64,000 bases of DNA from Williamsia deligens (lineage in GTDB: Bacteria > Actinomycetota > Actinomycetes > Mycobacteriales > Mycobacteriaceae): NCBI RefSeq assembly GCF_024171765.1, contig NZ_JAMTCI010000001.1, positions 186,001-250,000 of the forward strand. The letters run 5' to 3'. Below the pieces are notes generated by a model. That model was not told the DNA's origin. It saw only the letters and a list, made by a program, of their open reading frames with translations, and searched no databases. Positions 41,506 through 49,655 of the stretch are shown piece by piece. Every line of letters starts with the position of its first letter. Position 1 is the stretch's first letter. A program made the translations under genes and the position numbers.

Positions 41506-42153
41506 TCAGCCGTCGTGGCGTCCGTGCCGCAGGATCCCGCCGATGGTGTAGTCGACATAGGTCTCGACCAGCGCGTCGATGTCGTGGTCGTCGCGGAGCC
41601 ACCAGCTCACGCCGTTCATCAGGTCCAGGACCGCGATGGCCGCGCGCGTGGGGTCGGCCACCGTGAAGTCCCCGGATCGGACGCCCGCGGCGATCACGTC
41701 ACGGACTCGACGCTGGTAGTACCGGCGGTAGTCGACGATGCGCTCGCGGTGCTCCTCGGTGAGAGCCGCGAGATCCCGCAGGCTCACGAGGTGCTCGACG
41801 CGGTTCTCGGCGAGGAAGCGCAGATGGACCTCGACGAGCTCCGACAGCCGACCGGCCGGCGTCCCCGCGCCGTCGAGGACGAGCATGTGCTCCTCCACGG
41901 GCACCTTGGTCATCCTCAACGCGATGGCGTAGAGGATGTCCTCCTTCGACCCGAAGTGGTTGTAGAGGCTCGCACCCTTGATACCCACGGAGTCGGCGAT
42001 GCCCCGCATCCCCGCCGAGTGGTAACCGACCTCGGCGAAGTACTCGGCGGCAGCGGAGACGATCTCGTCTCGACGGTTGCGCGGTCGTGTCAGTCGGGTG
42101 ACGCCGTCGTCCGCCGACGGTTCAGGCCGGGGCGCCACGTCGTCGTAGTTCAC
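41506..42153 (-). CDS. TetR-family regulator of the adjacent CoA/BVMO cluster
   Basis: A 215-aa repressor: helix-turn-helix at residues 25-70 (RDEIVSAAAEYFAEVGYHSAGMRGIADSVGIKGASLYNHFGSKEDI) and a TetR C-terminal effector domain of about 130 residues (KstR2/FadR-like length). It lies at the end of the acyl-CoA synthetase-nitroreductase transcript. The start is uncertain: GTG 42153 overlaps the synthetase end by 32 bp, GTG 42138 by 17. It probably binds the paired operator-like sites at 44374 and 44478; acyl-CoA is the likely ligand type, by analogy. Confidence 0.85.
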   Translation of the reverse strand: MNYDDVAPRPEPSADDGVTRLTRPRNRRDEIVSAAAEYFAEVGYHSAGMRGIADSVGIKGASLYNHFGSKEDILYAIALRMTKVPVEEHMLVLDGAGTPAGRLSELVEVHLRFLAENRVEHLVSLRDLAALTEEHRERIVDYRRYYQRRVRDVIAAGVRSGDFTVADPTRAAIAVLDLMNGVSWWLRDDHDIDALVETYVDYTIGGILRHGRHDG

Positions 42154-43723
42154 GCTTGAGGATCTTGCCCTGCGCGTCGACCGGCACCGCGTCGACGAGG
42201 TGCACACGCTTCGGCAGCTTGTAGGACGCGAGCGTGGTCCGGCAGTGCTCCCGCAACTCGTCGCCGGTGACGTCACTGCCCTCGACGGGGATGACGAAGG
42301 CGGTGACCGCCTCCACCCAGTAGTCGTCCGGGAGGCCCACGACGGCGGCGCGCGCCACACCGGGATGCGTCTGCAGTGCCCGTTCGACCTCCTGCGACGA
42401 GACGTTGTACCCGCCGGTCTTGATCATGTCCTTGATGCGGTCGAGGAAGAAGAGGTTCCCGTCGGCGTCGCGGCGCACCCGGTCACCGGTGTGCACCCAT
42501 CCGCCCTCCATCACGGCCGCGGTCTTCTCCGGTTCGGCGAGATACCCGACCATCACCGACGGTGTGCGGCAGAGCAGTTCACCGCTGTCGGAGTCCCTGC
42601 CGTCCTCGTCGACGACACGGATCTCGAGGTGGCCGACGGGCTTGCCGATCCAGGTGGGGTCGTTGTCCGGAACGTCCTCGAGACGGCTGAACCACCCGAC
42701 GGAGCCGAGCTGGGCGAGTTCGGACTGCCCCCAGTAGGTGCCCCAGATCGACCCGGGGGCAGCGTCGGCCCACGCATCGACCGTCCTCGGCGACACCTGG
42801 CCTCCGTATGTCAGGCACCGCTGCACCGTGCCGACGGTCGCCGACCCGAAGTCGGGGTGATCGGCGAGCGCGAGGTAGAAGGTGGGCGTCTGCGCCAGGA
42901 CGGTGATGCCCTCGTCGCGGATCACGCGCAGCGCGTCGGCCGGGGCGACGCTCGACGGGAAGACCAGCGTGGCACCCAGCAGCAGAAGCGATGTGGCCGA
43001 GCCGATGCCGGCGATGGTGTGCAGCGGCATGACGAACAGCCACACGTCGTCGTCACGGCATCGCAGCCCCCACGTGTAGGCCGGCGCCGTGGAGATCAGG
43101 TAGTGCCTGTGGGTGAGCATGACGCCCTTCGGCGCCGCCTCGGTGCCACTGGTGTAGACGATCATCGCCAGGTCGTGTTCGTCGACGACGCAGTCGGGTT
43201 CGGTCTCGTCCATCTCCGCGAGAAGGCGGTCGAAGCCGCGAGGCCCGTCCCCACCGAGGACGACGATGTGCGGTCGGTGCTCGCGGCCGGAGAGCGCCGC
43301 CTCGACGGTCGCCTCGAGTTCCGCCGCGACGACCACGACTGACGGCCTCAGGTGGTCGAGCTGCTGGGCGACCTCGGCCGCGCCGAACAGTGCGTTGATG
43401 CCGGAGTACGCGGCCCCCACCTTGAGCAGGCCCTGGTAGACCACGATCGACTCGACCCGGTTCCGCGACATCACCGCGACCCGGTCGCCCTGACGCACCC
43501 CCATCGACAGGAACAGGTGCGCGGCGCGGTTGGCCTGCCGATCCAACTCGGCGTAGGTCGTGACCAATCGGGTCCCGGCGGCGTCGTAGGTGACGACGGC
43601 GGCTCTGGCGCCGCGACTCTGGGCGTGGCGCCGCAGTTGGTCCCCGAGGGTGGCGCGCCGCATCCGCGCCTCCTGCGCCTGCGTGAGCATCGGGCGATCA
43701 GACAGCTCCGGCGTGGCCGTCAC
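42122..43723 (-). CDS. acyl-CoA synthetase (AMP-forming)
   Basis: A 533-aa ANL-superfamily ligase that activates a carboxylic acid to its CoA thioester via acyl-AMP. Motifs: P-loop IVYTSGTEAAPKGV, TYGGQVSPRT, WGTYWGQSELAQLG, the hinge region LFFLDRIKDMIKTGGYNVSSQEVE and the C-terminal catalytic Lys in GKILKREL. The substrate-binding segment does not point to a known acid. GTG 43723 overlaps the nitroreductase stop as GTGA. The nearby monooxygenase and racemase-like gene suggest breakdown of a ketone- or ester-containing compound. Confidence 0.92.
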   Translation of the reverse strand: MTATPELSDRPMLTQAQEARMRRATLGDQLRRHAQSRGARAAVVTYDAAGTRLVTTYAELDRQANRAAHLFLSMGVRQGDRVAVMSRNRVESIVVYQGLLKVGAAYSGINALFGAAEVAQQLDHLRPSVVVVAAELEATVEAALSGREHRPHIVVLGGDGPRGFDRLLAEMDETEPDCVVDEHDLAMIVYTSGTEAAPKGVMLTHRHYLISTAPAYTWGLRCRDDDVWLFVMPLHTIAGIGSATSLLLLGATLVFPSSVAPADALRVIRDEGITVLAQTPTFYLALADHPDFGSATVGTVQRCLTYGGQVSPRTVDAWADAAPGSIWGTYWGQSELAQLGSVGWFSRLEDVPDNDPTWIGKPVGHLEIRVVDEDGRDSDSGELLCRTPSVMVGYLAEPEKTAAVMEGGWVHTGDRVRRDADGNLFFLDRIKDMIKTGGYNVSSQEVERALQTHPGVARAAVVGLPDDYWVEAVTAFVIPVEGSDVTGDELREHCRTTLASYKLPKRVHLVDAVPVDAQGKILKRELRRRGAPA

Positions 43724-44358
43724 GCGAACATCGGGTTGTCGAAACGGTCGAGGAACGCGGTGTCGGCGACCTCGGCGCGGGTCAGCTTCTTCGGGAAACC
43801 CTTCGCGGGGTACCCGACCGCCACGTGGGCAGCGGTGATGACGTCGTCGGGGATGTGCAGCAGTTCCTTCACCGCCGGCTCCTCTGCACACAGCAGCGTG
43901 GTGACGGCGGAGGCGACACCCTGGTCGCGCAGCGCGAGGGTGAGGTTCTGGACCACGGGGTAGATGGACGCACCGCCCACGACGCTGAGCCGTCCGAGCT
44001 CGTGGTCGGTCGGGTGCAGACCCGCCATCTCGGCACACACGACGATCAGCACGGGCACCTCGGCCAGGTGGTTGGCGAAGTAGTTGGCGCTCTCGACGGT
44101 CCGGTCGACGGCGCCGACCGCCTTCTGCCCCTCCTTGATCGCCGCGTAGTAGGCGTTCCAGTAGGGCATGTACAGCTCGGCCAGACGGGCCTTGGTCGCG
44201 TCGTCACGGACGACGATCCACCGGACCGGCTGCCGGTTGCCACCCTGCGGCCCGAACCGGGCATGGTCGAACGCCTGACGCAGTACGTCGTCGGTCACCA
44301 GTTCGTCGCTGAAGTACCGGCAGGTACCCGTGGTCCGCATTGCCTCCACCAGTTCCAC
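43720..44358 (-). CDS. nitroreductase-family FMN oxidoreductase
   Basis: A 212-aa nitroreductase-fold protein: MRTTGTCRYFSDELVTDDVL at the start, HARFGPQGGNRQPVRWIVV (FMN phosphate contact), SIYPVVQNLTLALRDQGVASAVTTL and HVAVGYPAKGFPKKLTR. Homologues reduce nitro groups, quinones or enones with NAD(P)H. GTG 44358 has GAAGGG 8 nt upstream. It is the first gene of the minus-strand transcript with the acyl-CoA synthetase and TetR gene, and diverges from the Baeyer-Villiger monooxygenase. Confidence 0.9.
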   Translation of the reverse strand: MELVEAMRTTGTCRYFSDELVTDDVLRQAFDHARFGPQGGNRQPVRWIVVRDDATKARLAELYMPYWNAYYAAIKEGQKAVGAVDRTVESANYFANHLAEVPVLIVVCAEMAGLHPTDHELGRLSVVGGASIYPVVQNLTLALRDQGVASAVTTLLCAEEPAVKELLHIPDDVITAAHVAVGYPAKGFPKKLTRAEVADTAFLDRFDNPMFA

Positions 44359-44373
44359 AGTTCAACCCTTCGT

Positions 44374-44394
44374 CTGAAACTACCCGCTGTTAGT
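44374..44394 (-). promoter_or_regulatory. operator-like site and -10 for the nitroreductase operon
   Basis: Read on the minus strand, ACTAAC then AGCGGG then TAGTTTCAG. TAGTTT (44377-44382) is a good -10 box for the nitroreductase gene. The site aligns base for base with the one at 44478 on the plus strand (common form CTAACRRCKGKTAGTTTCRG), so one regulator probably controls both directions. Confidence 0.55.
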
Positions 44395-44477
44395 GAGATC
44401 CAGGTCATAGTTGCACCGACTTGCGTCGACGTCAACGCCTCGCTGCCGCGATTTGCAGGGAGCTCTTCCCTCCGCAG

Positions 44478-44498
44478 CTAACGACTGTTAGTTTCGGA
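44478..44498 (+). promoter_or_regulatory. operator-like site and -10 for the BVMO operon
   Basis: CTAAC-GACT-GTTAG is a perfect 5+5 inverted repeat (44478-44491), overlapping TAGTTT (44489-44494), which lies exactly 6 nt before ATG 44501. A bound repressor would cover the -10 box, and the transcript would be leaderless. It shares 16 of 20 positions with the divergent site at 44374. Confidence 0.6.
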
Positions 44499-44500
44499 TC

Positions 44501-46462
44501 ATGACCACGATGCCCGACGCCGACCGCGCCCGTCTCGACCGTGCGACCGCGTCGGGGAGCATCCCGACGATGCTCGCGGTGCTGGTCGAGTACACGGGCG
44601 ATCGCGGATGGCTGCAGCCCCGCTTCCGACCGACCCGAAGTCGCGGGATGGACGAGAACGCCTCGGGCGGGCTCCCCGACGAGGTCCAGGCCGAGATCCG
44701 CGCCGCGTTCGCCGACGCCGTCCGCCACTGGTGGGAGCAGGGCAGACCAGCACGCCGGGACCTCGCCGCGGGCGAGGTCGAGACCGTCCTGTCCTTCACG
44801 ACCGGGGAGACGGTCCCGGCCGACGTGGCGTCGATGATGGCCGAGATCGTCAACGGCCCGCAGCCCGTCCCGCAGGCCCCCACCGCAGCACCAAATCTGC
44901 GCGCGATCGTGATCGGTGCGGGAGTCGGGGGGATGTTGATCTCCGTAGCGCTCGATCGCGCTGGGATCGACCACGTCATCCTGGAGAAGAACGAGGAGGT
45001 CGGCGGCTCCTGGTGGGAGAACCGGTATCCCGGCGCAGGCGTCGACACCCCCAGCCACCTCTACTCGATCTCCGGCTTCGATCACGACTGGTCGACCTAC
45101 TTCGGCAAGCGGGACGAGGTGGAGGCCTATCTGCAGGCCTACGCCGACGCCCACGACATCCGGTCGCGCATCCGGTTCGGCACCGAGGTGACCCGCGCTG
45201 TGTTCGACGACGATGCGCAACGCTGGGCGGTCACCGCCGTCGGCGCCGACGGCGACACGACAGACCTCGAGGCACCGGTCCTCATCAGCGCCGTCGGCCT
45301 GCTCAACCGACCGAAGGTCCCCGACCTGCCGGGCATCGGAGACTTCCGAGGCCGTGTCTTCCACTCCGCCCACTGGCCTGCCGAGCTCGACGAGCCGGAC
45401 TCCCTGCGCGACAAGACGGTCGGGATCATCGGCGCCGGCGCGAGCGCGATGCAGATCGCACCCGCCATCGCCGACCGCGTCGGATCGATGACGATCTTCC
45501 AGAGGTCACCGCAGTGGATCGCGCCGAACGCCGACTACTTCCGGCCGGTCGACGACGACGTCCACTGGCTCATGGACACGATCCCCGGGTACCGCGAGTG
45601 GTACCGCGCCCACCTGTCCTGGATCTTCAACGACAAGGTGCACCCGTCGCTCCAGATCGACCCCGACTGGCATGAGGCGAGTGCGTCGATCAACGAGACC
45701 AACCACGGTCATCGCCGGTTCTACGAGCGATACATCCGGGACCAGCTCGGCGACCGTGACGACCTCATCGCGGCGTCCCTGCCCGACTACCCGCCCTTCG
45801 GGAAGCGGATGCTGCTCGACAACGGCTGGTACGCGATGCTGCGCGAACCGCACGTCGACCTCGTCGCCCGCGGGGTCCGCGCCTTCACCCCGTCCGGCGT
45901 CGTCGACGCCGATGGTGTCGAGCACGCACTCGACGTGGCCGTGCTGGCGACCGGCTTCCAGAGCACTCGGATGCTGTACCCGATGGAGATCGTCGGCCGG
46001 TCCGGTCGGTCCACGCGAGAGGTGTGGGGCGACGACGACGCCCGGGCCTACCTCGGGATCACGGTCCCCGACTTCCCGAATCTCTTCATCCTCACCGGAC
46101 CCAACACGGCGATCGGGCACGGCGGCAGTTTCATCACCATCCTCGAGTGCCAGGTCCGCTACATCGTCGACGCCCTGCACCGCATGCAGACCGACGGCAT
46201 CGCGGTCCTGGAGTGCCGGCCGGAGGTGTCGCACGACTACAACGCGGAGGTCGACGCCCGGCACGCCCGCATGGTCTGGACGCACCCCGCGATGCAGAAC
46301 TGGTACCGCAACGCCGACGGGCGCGTGGTCGCCGTGTTGCCCTGGCGCATCACGGACTACTGGTCCATGACGCGTCAGGTCGACCTCGACGACTTCCTCG
46401 TCGAGCCGCCCCGCGGACACGCGGAGACGGTCGGAGGACCTGCGCACCGCTCGGCCTCGTGA
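44501..46462 (+). CDS. Baeyer-Villiger monooxygenase (HapE-like)
   Basis: A 653-aa flavin monooxygenase that inserts one oxygen into a ketone to give an ester, using FAD and NADPH. FAD fold VIGAGVGGM (near residue 138), BVMO fingerprint F282-R-G-x3-H288-x3-W292-P293 complete, second dinucleotide fold GIIGAGASAMQ (near 307) and AVLATGFQ. A 130-residue N-terminal extension before the FAD fold is like that of 4-hydroxyacetophenone monooxygenase. ATG 44501 is at the predicted transcription start. The CoA-transferase-family gene overlaps its stop by 4 bp. Substrate unknown. Confidence 0.94.
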   Translation: MTTMPDADRARLDRATASGSIPTMLAVLVEYTGDRGWLQPRFRPTRSRGMDENASGGLPDEVQAEIRAAFADAVRHWWEQGRPARRDLAAGEVETVLSFTTGETVPADVASMMAEIVNGPQPVPQAPTAAPNLRAIVIGAGVGGMLISVALDRAGIDHVILEKNEEVGGSWWENRYPGAGVDTPSHLYSISGFDHDWSTYFGKRDEVEAYLQAYADAHDIRSRIRFGTEVTRAVFDDDAQRWAVTAVGADGDTTDLEAPVLISAVGLLNRPKVPDLPGIGDFRGRVFHSAHWPAELDEPDSLRDKTVGIIGAGASAMQIAPAIADRVGSMTIFQRSPQWIAPNADYFRPVDDDVHWLMDTIPGYREWYRAHLSWIFNDKVHPSLQIDPDWHEASASINETNHGHRRFYERYIRDQLGDRDDLIAASLPDYPPFGKRMLLDNGWYAMLREPHVDLVARGVRAFTPSGVVDADGVEHALDVAVLATGFQSTRMLYPMEIVGRSGRSTREVWGDDDARAYLGITVPDFPNLFILTGPNTAIGHGGSFITILECQVRYIVDALHRMQTDGIAVLECRPEVSHDYNAEVDARHARMVWTHPAMQNWYRNADGRVVAVLPWRITDYWSMTRQVDLDDFLVEPPRGHAETVGGPAHRSAS

Positions 46463-47556
46463 CGTACCCGGGCCCGTTGCACGGGGTGCGGGTGCTGGAG
46501 ATGGAGGCGATCGGCCCGGTGCTGCACGCCGGGATGATGCTGGCGGACCTCGGCGCCGACATCGTCCGCGTCTCGCGGCCACGACGGGTCGACACAGCCG
46601 ACGACGGCGTCACGGACGCCGACGCCGCGATGCTGCGCGGCCGCGTGGACGTGACGGTGGATCTCGCCGATCCCGCTGAGGCGGAACGGTTTCGGGAGCT
46701 CGTGAGCCGCGCCGACATCCTCGTGGAAGGTTTCCGACCGGGGACCATGGAGAAGCGCGGCTTCGGGCCGTCGGAGTGCGCCGCGGTCAATCCACGGTTG
46801 ATCTACGGACGCATGACCGGGTGGGGTCAGTCGGGACCGCTGGCGCGCACCGCCGGACACGACCTGAACTACCTCGCCGAGTCGGGCGCCCTGGAACCGA
46901 TCGGTCCCTCCGGCGCACCGCCCACGCCGCCGCTCAACTACGTCGGCAACTTCGGTGGCGGGTCGATGTTCCTGGTCGTCGGAATTCTCGCCGCCCTGCA
47001 CGACCGGACACGCACCGGCCTCGGGCAGGTCGTCGACGCGGCGATGATCGACGGCGCGAGCTCCCTGACCAGCCTCGTGCGGTCGTGGCGACATGCCGGC
47101 CGGTGGTCCGACGACCGCGGGACCAATCTCCTCGACGGGTCCGCACCCTTCTACCGCGCCTACACGTGCCGAGACGGACGGTTCGTCGCCGTCGGTGCAC
47201 TCGAGGACGCCTTCTACGACCGGTTCGTCCGCGGCCTCGGCCTCGACCCCGGCGACCTGCCGGACCGATGGGACCGCGGGCACTGGCCGCATCTGACGGA
47301 ACGACTCGGCGACATCCTGCGCACCCGCGACCGCGACGAGTGGGCGGATGCGTTCCGAGGCCTGGACGCCTGCGTCTCCCCCGTCCTCACCCTCGACGAG
47401 GCGACCGCGACCGAGCACGCCCGTCAGCGCGCGGCGTTCGTCGCGTCGGGGCCGGTGACGATGCCCGCGCCGGCACCCCGTCTCGACCGGGCCGGCGACG
47501 CCGCGCCACCGCTGACTCACGGCGACGTGGACGCGGCGATCGCCCGCTGGCGCTGA
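46459..47556 (+). CDS. CaiB/BaiF-family protein (2-methylacyl-CoA racemase-like) with altered active site
   Basis: A 365-aa class III CoA-transferase-fold protein closest in motifs to alpha-methylacyl-CoA racemases: GVRVLEMEAIGPVLHAGMMLADLGADIVRV, RMTGWGQSGPLARTAGHDLNYLAESG and NFGGGSMFLVVGILAAL. In mycobacterial MCR the two bases are His126 and Asp156. Here His134 is kept, but the residue 30 positions later is Asn164, not Asp. Racemisation by the known mechanism would be impaired, so a different activity is likely. GTG 46459 overlaps the monooxygenase stop (GTGA). Confidence 0.88.
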   Translation: MTYPGPLHGVRVLEMEAIGPVLHAGMMLADLGADIVRVSRPRRVDTADDGVTDADAAMLRGRVDVTVDLADPAEAERFRELVSRADILVEGFRPGTMEKRGFGPSECAAVNPRLIYGRMTGWGQSGPLARTAGHDLNYLAESGALEPIGPSGAPPTPPLNYVGNFGGGSMFLVVGILAALHDRTRTGLGQVVDAAMIDGASSLTSLVRSWRHAGRWSDDRGTNLLDGSAPFYRAYTCRDGRFVAVGALEDAFYDRFVRGLGLDPGDLPDRWDRGHWPHLTERLGDILRTRDRDEWADAFRGLDACVSPVLTLDEATATEHARQRAAFVASGPVTMPAPAPRLDRAGDAAPPLTHGDVDAAIARWR

Positions 47557-47607
47557 CCTTCCGCGACCGGTCGCGTGTCCCGCGCGGCCGACGGCGATGA
47601 TGGGCGC

Positions 47608-48201
47608 GTGCCCGATGACATCGCGACCGCCAAACACGAGCTGCGCGCCGACCTCGTCGGCCGTCGCGACGCGCTGTCGGAGACCGCCCGTCGCGATGCC
47701 GGGGTCTCTCTCGCGACCCACGTGGGCGGCGCACCGGTCCCCACCGGCCCCGGCGTGACCATCTGTGCCTACGTCTCGGTCGGGACCGAACCGCCGACCG
47801 GACCGCTGATCGCCGCCCTCGCCGACACCGGGGCGAGGGTGCTGCTGCCCATCAGTCTCCCGGGGCCGCCGGCGCCCCTGGAGTGGGCCGCGTTCGACGG
47901 GCCGCAGTCGCTGGCGTCGGGACGGTTCGGTCTCCTGGAGCCGACCGGCGAGCGACTCGGCCCGACGGCCGTCCGCGACGCCGACCTCGTCCTGGTCCCC
48001 GCACTCGCCGTCGACGTCCGCGGCTTCCGGCTGGGTCGTGGCGCCGGCTTCTACGACCGCTCACTCGTCGACGTCCGCGGCGTGGTCACCGCCGTGGTCT
48101 ACGACGACGAGGTGCTCCCGTCGGTGCCCGGCGACACCCACGACGTGTCGATGACGTGGGCCCTCACGCCCGCGGGCGGGTTCCGGCGCCTCGACCGGTG
48201 A
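47608..48201 (+). CDS. 5-formyltetrahydrofolate cyclo-ligase
   Basis: A 197-aa ATP-dependent enzyme that converts 5-formyl-THF to 5,10-methenyl-THF. Motifs: KHELRADLVGRRDALS at the start (adenine-binding Arg/Lys), YVSVGTEPPTGPLIAAL, LLPISL, the LVPALAVDVRGFRLGRGAGFYDRSL segment with the GxGxGYYDR-type phosphate loop, and VYDDEVLPSVPGDTHD. GTG 47608 is preferred. In M. tuberculosis the homologue (Rv0992c) is next to galU; here about 7.5 kb of accessory genes lie between. Confidence 0.92.
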   Translation: MPDDIATAKHELRADLVGRRDALSETARRDAGVSLATHVGGAPVPTGPGVTICAYVSVGTEPPTGPLIAALADTGARVLLPISLPGPPAPLEWAAFDGPQSLASGRFGLLEPTGERLGPTAVRDADLVLVPALAVDVRGFRLGRGAGFYDRSLVDVRGVVTAVVYDDEVLPSVPGDTHDVSMTWALTPAGGFRRLDR

Positions 48202-48338
48202 CCGATGACAGTCCGACCCCCGCTCGGCCGGACAACGAACCACGTCGCCGCCGATTCTCTTTACAGTCGTGGTGAAGATTGTGAACCGGATCACGCGTGC
48301 CCGACCGAAACACGAAGTGCCGGATAGCGTTCGTCGTC

Positions 48339-49091
48339 ATGACCACCATCCGCGTGACGCGGGAAGACGCGATCGGCCGCGAGGCACAGTTGTCCTGGCT
48401 CCTCGCCGCCGTGGCCGGGATGATCGGCGCCGCGGCGTTCCTCGATTCAGACGGGTACTTCGTCACGTTCATGACGGGCAACACCGAGCGTGCGGTACTC
48501 CAAGGGTTCGACACGACCCGCGAGAGGGGCGTCATCGGCCCGGTCGCCTTGAACGCCGGCATCCTGATCATCGCCTTCGTCCTCGGCGTGGCCGTCGCGA
48601 TGTACCTGCGCCGGAAGCTGTGGAAGAACAACCCACACGGCATCACGGTGTTGACCACCCTGGGTCTGTTCGCGGCAGGGATGACCGACCTGATCCTGAA
48701 CGGGTTCCACGAGAACGATGTCACCTACGTCCCGATCATCATCGTGGCGTTCACCGTCGGCACGTTGAACACGGCGTTCGTCAAGAAGGGGGAGGTCTCG
48801 ATCCCACTGAGCTACGTCACGGGCACGCTGGTCAAACTCGGCCAGGGCGTGGAGCGCCACGTCACCGGCGGTGGCACCGTCTATGACTGGCTGGTCTACG
48901 CCCTGCTCTACGTCGGCTTCATCACGGGTGCGGTCCTCGGCGGCGTCGTCGCCTCCATCATCGACGGCGGGTACGTCCTCTTCGGAGCGGCCGGCCTGTG
49001 CGCCGTCGCCACGGTGGTCGCCTTCTTCCACACGGATCGGCTGCGGAGTCATGCGTGGCCACCCGAGCCGGCGGAGCAGACGACCGCCTGA
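48339..49091 (+). CDS. YoaK/DUF1275-family membrane protein
   Basis: A 250-aa membrane protein with six to seven hydrophobic segments. The family pattern is clear: SWLLAAVAGMIGAAAFLDSDGYFVTFMTGNTERAVLQG near the start, then FTVGTLNTAFVKKGEVSIPLSYVTGTLVKLGQG. Members are proposed transporters of unknown substrate. ATG 48339 is used; an in-frame start at 48297 lacks a ribosome site. The downstream gap holds the CIRCE operator of the next gene. Confidence 0.88.
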   Translation: MTTIRVTREDAIGREAQLSWLLAAVAGMIGAAAFLDSDGYFVTFMTGNTERAVLQGFDTTRERGVIGPVALNAGILIIAFVLGVAVAMYLRRKLWKNNPHGITVLTTLGLFAAGMTDLILNGFHENDVTYVPIIIVAFTVGTLNTAFVKKGEVSIPLSYVTGTLVKLGQGVERHVTGGGTVYDWLVYALLYVGFITGAVLGGVVASIIDGGYVLFGAAGLCAVATVVAFFHTDRLRSHAWPPEPAEQTTA

Positions 49092-49099
49092 CCCCGTGG

Positions 49100-49126
49100 T
49101 TGGCACTCGTGTCGGTCGAGTGCCAG
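49100..49126. promoter_or_regulatory. CIRCE element (HrcA operator)
   Basis: TTGGCACTC-N9-GAGTGCCAG: the 9-bp arms, separated by exactly 9 bp, match the CIRCE consensus TTAGCACTC-N9-GAGTGCTAA with an A-to-G change typical of GC-rich actinobacteria. A TAGACT hexamer (49136-49141) is a likely -10 box 10 bp downstream, so bound HrcA would cover the promoter of the Ruc-like gene. HrcA control of the orthologous Rv0991c-Rv0990c operon is known in M. tuberculosis. Confidence 0.85.
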
Positions 49127-49192
49127 ATGGCGCGCTAGACTCTCACAGGGTCCGTTCCGGGCCCCGTGATCTTCAGTCCCGGAGGTATGTCG

Positions 49193-49561
49193 GTGCCGAC
49201 CTACTCGTATGCGTGCACGGAGTGCGACAACAAGTTCGACATCGTGCAGTCCTTCAGCGACGACTCGCTCACGGAGTGCCCCAAGTGCGGCGGCCGTCTG
49301 CGCAAGCTGTTCAACTCGGTCGGCATCGTGTTCAAGGGCAGCGGCTTCTACCGCACCGACAGCCGGTCGGGATCGACCGTCGGGTCGGAGTCGTCGGGGT
49401 CGGAGTCCTCGAGTTCGGACTCGTCCTCGAAGTCGGACTCGAGCAGCAAGTCCGGTGACAGCGCGAAGTCCTCGAAGGACTCGTCCGCCGGTTCGTCGAG
49501 CAGCAGTTCGTCGAGCTCCTCGGGCTCGAGTTCGTCGTCGAGCACCGCCGCCGCATCCTGA
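49193..49561 (+). CDS. Ruc-like redox-regulated chaperone (FmdB zinc-ribbon protein)
   Basis: A 122-aa protein: N-terminal FmdB zinc ribbon PTYSYACTECDNKFDIVQSF with Cys8-Cys11 and Cys29-Cys32 as ligands, then a long Ser/Lys/Asp-rich disordered tail. It matches M. tuberculosis Rv0991c (Ruc), reported as a redox-regulated chaperone that becomes active when its cysteines are oxidised and zinc is lost. GTG 49193 is chosen because GGAGG is 7 nt upstream and homologues begin MPTYSY; ATG 49187 would be only 1 nt from it. Preceded by a CIRCE element and followed by the SAF gene. Confidence 0.9.
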   Translation: MPTYSYACTECDNKFDIVQSFSDDSLTECPKCGGRLRKLFNSVGIVFKGSGFYRTDSRSGSTVGSESSGSESSSSDSSSKSDSSSKSGDSAKSSKDSSAGSSSSSSSSSSGSSSSSSTAAAS

Positions 49562-49655
49562 CCCGCCGCGCGGTTCTCCACAGCTCGGAGTAGTCCACAG
49601 GCTGACCCCACGACGATGACCCCGTGGACGCGATGCGTCCGTAGCGTCCGCGGGC

